A stretch of 64,000 nucleotides of DNA, from NCBI RefSeq assembly GCF_036898095.1, contig NC_090750.1:86214893-86278892 (forward strand). The letters are read 5' to 3'. Shown piece by piece: positions 57,071-64,000 of the stretch; position 1 is the stretch's first letter, and every line of letters starts with the position of its first letter. The position numbers and the translations under genes are program-made. The stretch is from Palaemon carinicauda (taxonomy: Eukaryota > Arthropoda > Malacostraca > Decapoda > Palaemonidae). Below the pieces are notes generated by a model. The model had not been told where the DNA came from. It worked only from the letters and a program-made list of their open reading frames with translations, and did no database searches.

Positions 57071-59912
57071 TGTATTCTGATATATATCATAATAAAACTA
57101 ACGAATTTTGGAAGGTAATAGCAAAAACCAATAAAAGTAGCAAGAAACTTAAAAAAAAAAAAAAAATTTAATGCAAAAACAAGTGGGTGAAGCGCCTATT
57201 GATTAACTGGCGCAGTTTTCCCAATCACCATTCTTCCTCAAGTTCTATTTTTTTTTTTTCGAACACTTACATTTCTATCTTTAACATGGTCCTATTTAAA
57301 AAGGGAAACAAACACAAGAGCACCAGCTGACCTAAACTTCCCACCTAACCTAACCTAGAAACCGTATTCTTACCTACCGTGCCATATTCTTACCTTAAGG
57401 CTGAGACTTGGTCTGCAAGGACTTACTTTAACAGTTGTAGTCTGAATTATCCGAATCAAGTGTAAAATATAGGGCGATGGTTTAGGTTGAAAATAGCACT
57501 TACCCTTAAAAGTAGCCATGTAATTGCTTACACAGAAAATGTACAGGATGCGCTTCTGGGTTTCTTCTTTTTAGCTTTGCAGTGGCACTGCTATTAATGT
57601 CGGTCTATCATCTATATGTAACATGCAATTATGCATGGTTTGGAACACTTCAAGCACTTTATTTCTGTTGGAAGAACTATGTGATTATGTAGAAATTTCA
57701 AACTTCCTTTGTATTGGTTAGAAATAGTCTAATGGCGTCATCTGGGGTATATTGAAAATTTTCCAACAGTTGAAGCACATTTTTTTAATGAATTTCAAGA
57801 ACAACCAATCAAAAGGAGTGATTAAAGTAAATTTGGATTCTGATTGGCCAATTCAAAGTAAAAGCTGTAAGCTGGGGAGAGAAGAGCAATAGGAAAGGTT
57901 GAGCTAGACTAAATAAGTCGGTGACAACCTAATCATCAAGCAAAGAGCCCGCCAAAATCTAGTGGCCAAATAGTTGTGCACTTTTGAGAAATTATGACAT
58001 TTCCATTGGGGTACTGAGCTCAGAGGGTGGAACTATCGTGCATTAAGGAAAAAATTGTCACAATGGGGAGGAGTTAAGTAGGCTGGGAGCAAATGTAGGG
58101 ACGCATGAGAGCTTCGCTTTGTGACACTGTAAATAAACAAATAGCTTAGAATTATTCCTTACTGTAAATTGATTATTTTTTTCTCTTTAATTACGCAGTT
58201 GCGCAGATAATGTATTGAGAAGTGATTTGTTTTCACATGTTTTATTTGAGAAAAATATAGTTATCCCTATACGGATACAAATTTCTAAGTCATTTTAATG
58301 GAGTTATTCCTAGTCTCGTTTTATACGACTAGACAATCAAAAGAAAAAGGGATTTGATTGCATCACAATACGTTCAAGCAACCACAGTGCATGGTAGCAC
58401 AGAGTTGCCGTCACATTATGCGCTTTACTACGCTTTGGTCGTTATGTTAAGAAGATGTATCCCTTCCTTTCACTGCGATCTAGACATCCACATTCACCTC
58501 CATACCCTTGTAGTGTTTGGGCCATGTGTTTTTATTTTTATTATTCCCTGTCACTTACTATCATTATTTGTGAGTTACCAGTAGGTGGGAACTTACCAAA
58601 ATTTAATCCAGTATACTGTACTGTATAGCAATTGTTGCTCATTGGAAAATAAAAGATTGTCTTGAAATAATAACCCACAGTTCTTCCATGTACCACTTGC
58701 CAGATCAGAGGAGCAGTGAGATTGCAGGCGAATGAGCCACAGCAGAGCAAAAATCTTTGAATAACTTGATATAAATCATAGGTAATTATGTTACTTTAAT
58801 AGTGACCCATAGGAATGGTGTGCGCAGCACATTCATTTGCTGCTTGCCAGAACAGAGGAGCAGTGAGATTATGTTCATTTGCAAGAGAACTGAGACACAG
58901 CAGAGCAAAAACCGTAATTATGATACTTTAATTTTCTGCCACTTACATGAACCTTATAATTTTCCAACTGGTTATCTGTTATGTACAGTAGTTCTGACCA
59001 TTATTATTGCTACAAATCGATCGTTTTAGATGATTCTCTACCCAAAAACCTGCTTTCCACTGTGATCGACCATAATTGTTTCTCTAAGATTAGTAGGAAA
59101 ACTCAAAAGCAGTTGGTTTGTTCCAATATTCAAGGTCAGAAATGGATAAAACACAAGATAAGGAGTAGGAAAGTATGTGGATCATGTATTTGGCCTAAAA
59201 TGAAAGTATCATGTATTTACCAGCAAATCTTTATTTATCATTTGATAAAAGCTCAAGGAAAATCGTTTAAACATATCAAAAGACCTTTAGTACATTTCCT
59301 TAAGTTGGATTACTCTAAATTTATGCTCATTCCTGAAATAAGGTGCGAGCTTTGTTAGGTAAGGTTTTTGATGGGAACAATTGTAACCTAGTTTCTCATA
59401 AATAGGCCTTAAGGGAATCTGGTCTGGCAGTTACCTGACAATAAGTTACTTTTTAAGACCCTTTATTAATCCGGTAATAGTGCTGGAGAGCACTTTGGTA
59501 AGGAGTGGGGTATTTAGGGTAGGTGCTGGCCTAGTATAAGTAGGTGTCTGAACTCGGCTTGGTATTTAGGGGGCAAGTTGCCTTTGAACGCAGAGTCGTT
59601 TTATCAGGATGGGGGGGGGGGGGGGGTCTTTGCGGCCGTTTTGCTATTGCTCTGATTTTTCCAATTTTAACCTTCGATTTAGAAGCTTAACCTCCTTCCA
59701 CCTTCCGATTATTAACACTTCAGACTTTTATGGTATGGTGCTGAATGTGGACTTATTTAATGTTACCAAATTGTGAGTATTTTTTTAGGTTAATGCTTCC
59801 ATTTTCACAATCCTTATCAGAGTTATGGTCCACCATTATCCTTATCTTGTTGATTTGATATATTACTGGGGCTACATCCCACCATTTTTTTCCAGCTCTT
59901 TGAGGAAATTGT

Positions 59913-59949
<37 letters not shown>

Positions 59950-60642
59950 GTAAGAAGATTTTCATTACGATTATTTTTACAGCTGAAAGTTCAATTACAT
60001 TACTTGGTATAAGCTGAGAAGCTTTGCACATATCTACTATTTTATCGATAGAGTACCCGGTAAAATGTTTTGCAGAGTGAGCAATTAGGAACTAGGAACT
60101 TAGGATTGATCCAAATTGCTTTGCCCCTGAGGAATATTCTATATCATAGTTTATAAAATACAGTAGGCTATTATTATTGCTAGTCTATTCATAGACAGTA
60201 TGGGGTAATGCAATCAGTGCGCTATGAACGGGTGCACTGTATGAATAGCTAAAATAGTTTACAAATTGTAGTTGCACCTTATCACCGATTATCATCCCTG
60301 GCTCTAACGCTGTTCATATGAGCCAAATTCCTTTAATTCCTATTATTTGTAGATAGTTAGGCACTGTTTGCTTCTACATCTCTTAAATAATCTCATTGCA
60401 TGGTGAATTTGAGGATAGTTCCATTGTGTTAAATAGTCTAAACTATAGAGGCAGTTACAATTCAAACGGGTGTTATTCATAAATGGTAAAGTGAACCAGG
60501 TTAATATCATTCTCTCAGATTGACATGAAATTTCTAATCGTTTGCCTCAGCTTAAGCTGAGACCATTGTCATTGTAACGCCAGCATGTAGTCATACATCG
60601 ACAAATTCCGTTCCATTGTTTTGTGTAAGATAATCTTTTAGG

Positions 60643-60646
<4 letters not shown>
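57071..60646. other. Intergenic sequence with minor repeats
   Basis: No gene is supported. Positions 57310-57400 share a repeat with 10480-10620. Positions 58690-58755 and 58835-58912 are a diverged duplication (CTTGCCAGA-CAGAGGAGCAG, then CACAGCAGAGCAAAAA). A run of 16 G lies near 59611-59626, and an (ACT)n tract at 59912-59949. A 125-codon open frame at 58981-59358 has no recognisable domain. Confidence 0.5.
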
Positions 60647-60699
<53 letters not shown>

Positions 60700-60889
60700 T
60701 TATCGTGAAAATGTGTATATTCCTGGAGATTGAGTTGGTAGACGAAGGTAAAACCTCTTATGTCTGTGTCTGTAATTGGTATCTTGGAATAATACCACGA
60801 TATTTAGAGTAAAAATACGGGATGTAATTATTAAGTAGGCTGAATATTGTTTTAAGAGCGAAGACGTGTAGGCTAGCCAGCCCAATTCC

Positions 60890-60973
<84 letters not shown>
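60647..60973. repeat. Two (GA)n microsatellites
   Basis: GA tracts lie at about 60647-60696 and 60894-60973, with about 200 bp of unique sequence between them. Confidence 0.9.
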
Positions 60974-60975
<2 letters not shown>

Positions 60976-61690
60976 CGCTCATGTTTTACCGTTTCTTGGT
61001 TGAGGGTTATATGTATATGATGGCACCATAGCAACCAATTAAATAGCAACCGCGTGAAGGAAAATTAGGACGGAATCCTCCTCTTCCTCGTCATTGATAG
61101 TTTCAGAAAGTAGGTCGGGAGATTCCCAGGGATAAACCGCAAAATTTACTATTAGCTGGAAGAAATTATTGCAGTTTTGATTTTGACCTACGATAGTTAT
61201 TATCTTTTTTATATATGATTTTATTAATATTTTTTATGACAATCTTGTAATATATGACCAGAGAAAGAAATTGTTAAATTAGAACGCAAAAACACGATAG
61301 ATAGAAGAGCGTATATATAATTACGTATTGACAATACGAGCCTCCTTTTCCAAGGATTAATAATGGGGGAAACATGATTAAACTGGTTTTCCTTAATGGT
61401 AGGACTTTGCTCCACGCATCTACCGATCTTTTGGAACTAGACCAACGAATCGTTATCGTGAATCCTACAAAAGATAGATTCTAGATTTCTTAGGTGACTT
61501 GTCCAACTCTGTTTATTCCATGATTGTCTCGTATTTGCTTCGAAGCACCGAGGAAGGGATATGCATGGCCACCCCTTAGGGGTTGGTGTTTAAAAACCTT
61601 CAGTTTTTAAAATATTGAACAGTGAGACAATTTTTCATCTATTCCACCGATGTTTTTGTAGTTCTCTCTCATTAGGTCTAGGTTTCTAGG
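60974..61690. other. Intergenic sequence
   Basis: No gene or recognisable element seen. Confidence 0.45.
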
Positions 61691-61704
61691 TTTCTACTGT
61701 TCTG

Positions 61705-61710
<6 letters not shown>

Positions 61711-61752
<42 letters not shown>

Positions 61753-61775
61753 GACGAAGGTTTATACTGTTCTGA

Positions 61776-61812
<37 letters not shown>

Positions 61813-61835
61813 GACGAAGGTTTATACTGTTCTGA

Positions 61836-61881
<46 letters not shown>

Positions 61882-61905
61882 AGACGAAGGTTTATACTGT
61901 TCTGA

Positions 61906-61946
<41 letters not shown>

Positions 61947-62023
61947 GACGAAGGTTTATACTGTTCTGAAATTCTCTCTCTCTCTCTCTCTCTCTCATTA
62001 GACGAAGGTTTATACTGTTCTGA

Positions 62024-62058
<35 letters not shown>

Positions 62059-62081
62059 GACGAAGGTTTATACTGTTCTGA

Positions 62082-62117
<36 letters not shown>

Positions 62118-62141
62118 AGACGAAGGTTTATACTGTTCTGA

Positions 62142-62182
<41 letters not shown>

Positions 62183-62205
62183 GACGAAGGTTTATACTGT
62201 TCTGA

Positions 62206-62245
<40 letters not shown>

Positions 62246-62269
62246 AGACGAAGGTTTATACTGTTCTGA

Positions 62270-62316
<47 letters not shown>

Positions 62317-62343
62317 ATTAGACGAAGGTTTATACTGTTCTGA

Positions 62344-62389
<46 letters not shown>

Positions 62390-62416
62390 AGACGAAGGTT
62401 TATACTGTTCTGAAAT

Positions 62417-62442
<26 letters not shown>
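61711..62442 (+). repeat. Compound array: (TC)n alternating with a unique 30-bp block, 11 units
   Basis: A block with GACGAAGGTTTATACTGTTC occurs 11 times, separated by TC tracts of variable length. The block is preceded by CATTA, CTTTA or CATAA, with the first two partly alternating. Degenerate units flank both sides (TTAGGTCTAGG at the left, GGACCAAGG at the right). Confidence 0.93.
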
Positions 62443-62448
<6 letters not shown>

Positions 62449-64000
62449 TGGACCAAGGTATTATAGGCTTTTGAGCACCAAATCTCAAGAAAGGGTAAAT
62501 ATCGTGTCAAAGTGATAGAATGTTTATTGGAAACGTTGCATATCTGACCTGGTCGACCTTTTATTATTGTTTACTTGCAATTAGGAACGGAAAATTATTA
62601 TTGATACGTACCAATGTTGTGGAATTAAGTATAGAGTTTGTAAGAATGAGAGTTTTAAATAGCTGTGTTTAATGCATTACCATATCGTCAGGCGTAAATG
62701 GCAAGTTTTGTATGTTTCTAAAAGACTTTTCAATTACAGTAGGCCTACAGCTATATTCATTGCATTTTGAAAAAAATTCTGTAGATACCTAATCTGTTTT
62801 TAAAGCATTTCCAAGCCTTTTAGAAAAAAAGTTGCATCCATGATGCTGGAGAGTAGATATATTTGCTGAATAAGGGTACACATATCCTTTGTTATATTTA
62901 TTTAAAATAGTGTGGAAGATTTCAGTGTCAGAGGCCTTTTTCAACAAACTCGCCTAATCTGTGAGTGTTAATGTTGCCTATTAGGGTCATCCTTTTTCGT
63001 TCGTTGAATTTACTTGGTGATTAAAGTTAATGAAAGGTATTTTTGAATGCACTTTACTAGAATTTCAAGGGTGTTGCCATCTTTATATGTACGATTTACT
63101 GAGAAATGGCTTCTCTTTTGGTCATTCCAAATGGCATTTTCCCGCTAGTGCACCTCAAGCTGTGTAGGCATTACTTTTTTTTTTTTCTCACCTTGCTGTC
63201 CAGCCTCTAATAACTTCATTGGTTTCCCCCCAATTTGCACATAGGCACTGAATGGTCTCCTAGGCTCCCGTGCTGGAATTTATGACAAAATCCATAAATC
63301 AAATCTACTACTGGACGGAAAAACGCAGTCTTTGAATTGCTACAAATGCTGTCGAAGGCTTATTTGATCGACAATTGATCTGTCATTTTGAGATCATGGC
63401 TACAGAAAAGCTGTTAATGTGCAGTATTTTCAACCATAACTTTTTATATTGGAGGAAAGGTTATGTGCCAGTTAAGCGAACTAGTGGACTTCGGCCTTTT
63501 ATATTTTTAGCCATTAATTTTTACGACTCTCACTATTATCGATTGGTACTTGGACTTCTTTATGAGAGCTGAACCAGGCTCACTGGTCCAGCTTTCGACC
63601 TGTCTAGAAACTGATACGTAAACAAAGAGGGCCAAGGAGCTTTAGCCCGTAGACGGTATATGTATAGCCTTTGATCCTCCAAATGGACATTTTATTAAAG
63701 GTATACGTCTTGTTATAGAGACGCCACACGCTGTTTCTTGGAAGGACATTTTGACCCAATCCAAAGGTCCCATGGGATGATATCTCCTTCCTGTGATCTT
63801 GGTTTAGTTGAATGAATTATTTTAATTATAGACAGAATAGTACCTCAGGATTTATTCAATAAAAATCGTACTCAACATTCGTTGGACATCTGGAAATTGA
63901 ACAAAACATACATTGTAAAGAATATACCAAACGATTAAATAGAATCAAAACATTACCCTGTAATGCAATAATGTAATGCATCTGTCTCCTCCGCCACATG
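62443..64000. other. Right end, no feature recognised
   Basis: AT-rich sequence with short open frames only; I see no conserved protein or repeat. Confidence 0.45.

Noticed and set aside
58981..59358. A 125-codon open frame as a host gene
   Set aside because: No domain, splice signals or conserved motif seen, and the start is not supported.
61711..62442. CRISPR-like array with 30-bp repeats
   Set aside because: The spacers are TC dinucleotide tracts, not unique sequence.

Overview
The window is eukaryotic nuclear DNA. Genes are split by GT-AG introns, dinucleotide tracts run to hundreds of bases, and most of the length is transposon-derived. The repeat types suggest a decapod crustacean, probably a shrimp: very long AT, GA and TC tracts, short GGTTA runs, a tRNA-headed SINE, repeat 3' ends tailed with (AAT)n, and abundant DIRS retroelements. 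The species is inferred, not proven.

Two conserved host genes diverge from a repeat-rich interval. On the minus strand are the first two coding exons of an F-box protein resembling FBXO21 (11767 down to 9599). The rest of that gene is not visible and presumably lies beyond position 1. On the plus strand is a complete six-exon LRRC57 gene, from ATG at 15618 to TAA at 33363. It encodes 240 residues, and every exon joins in frame.

Three DIRS-type tyrosine-recombinase retrotransposons dominate the window. Copy A (906-7683, minus) lies downstream of FBXO21 exon 2, probably inside that gene. Copy B (20116-26627, plus) lies in LRRC57 intron 3, about 87 bp after the splice donor. Copy C (40557-47208, plus) lies downstream of LRRC57. 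Each has inverted terminal repeats of about 160 bp and an internal region complementary to both outer ends joined together, the DIRS hallmark. A and B encode a cysteine-rich ORF1, an RT/RNase H/methyltransferase-like ORF2 and a tyrosine recombinase ORF3 in overlapping frames. A has one nonsense codon in ORF2. B has one near the end of ORF3. C has lost most of its RT and carries a 42-bp coding minisatellite, yet its terminal repeats are almost identical to each other.

Other repeats include a 22-unit, 87-bp minisatellite in LRRC57 intron 5, a foldback family at two loci (about 15.86 and 56.8 kb), two inverted copies of a MITE-like element in LRRC57 intron 3, a decayed pogo/Tigger transposase (about 49.7-50.7 kb), a SINE (39.3-39.6 kb), three copies of an (AAT)n-tailed retroelement end, and an 11-unit compound array at 61.7-62.4 kb. 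No further host gene was recognised from 33.4 to 64 kb.
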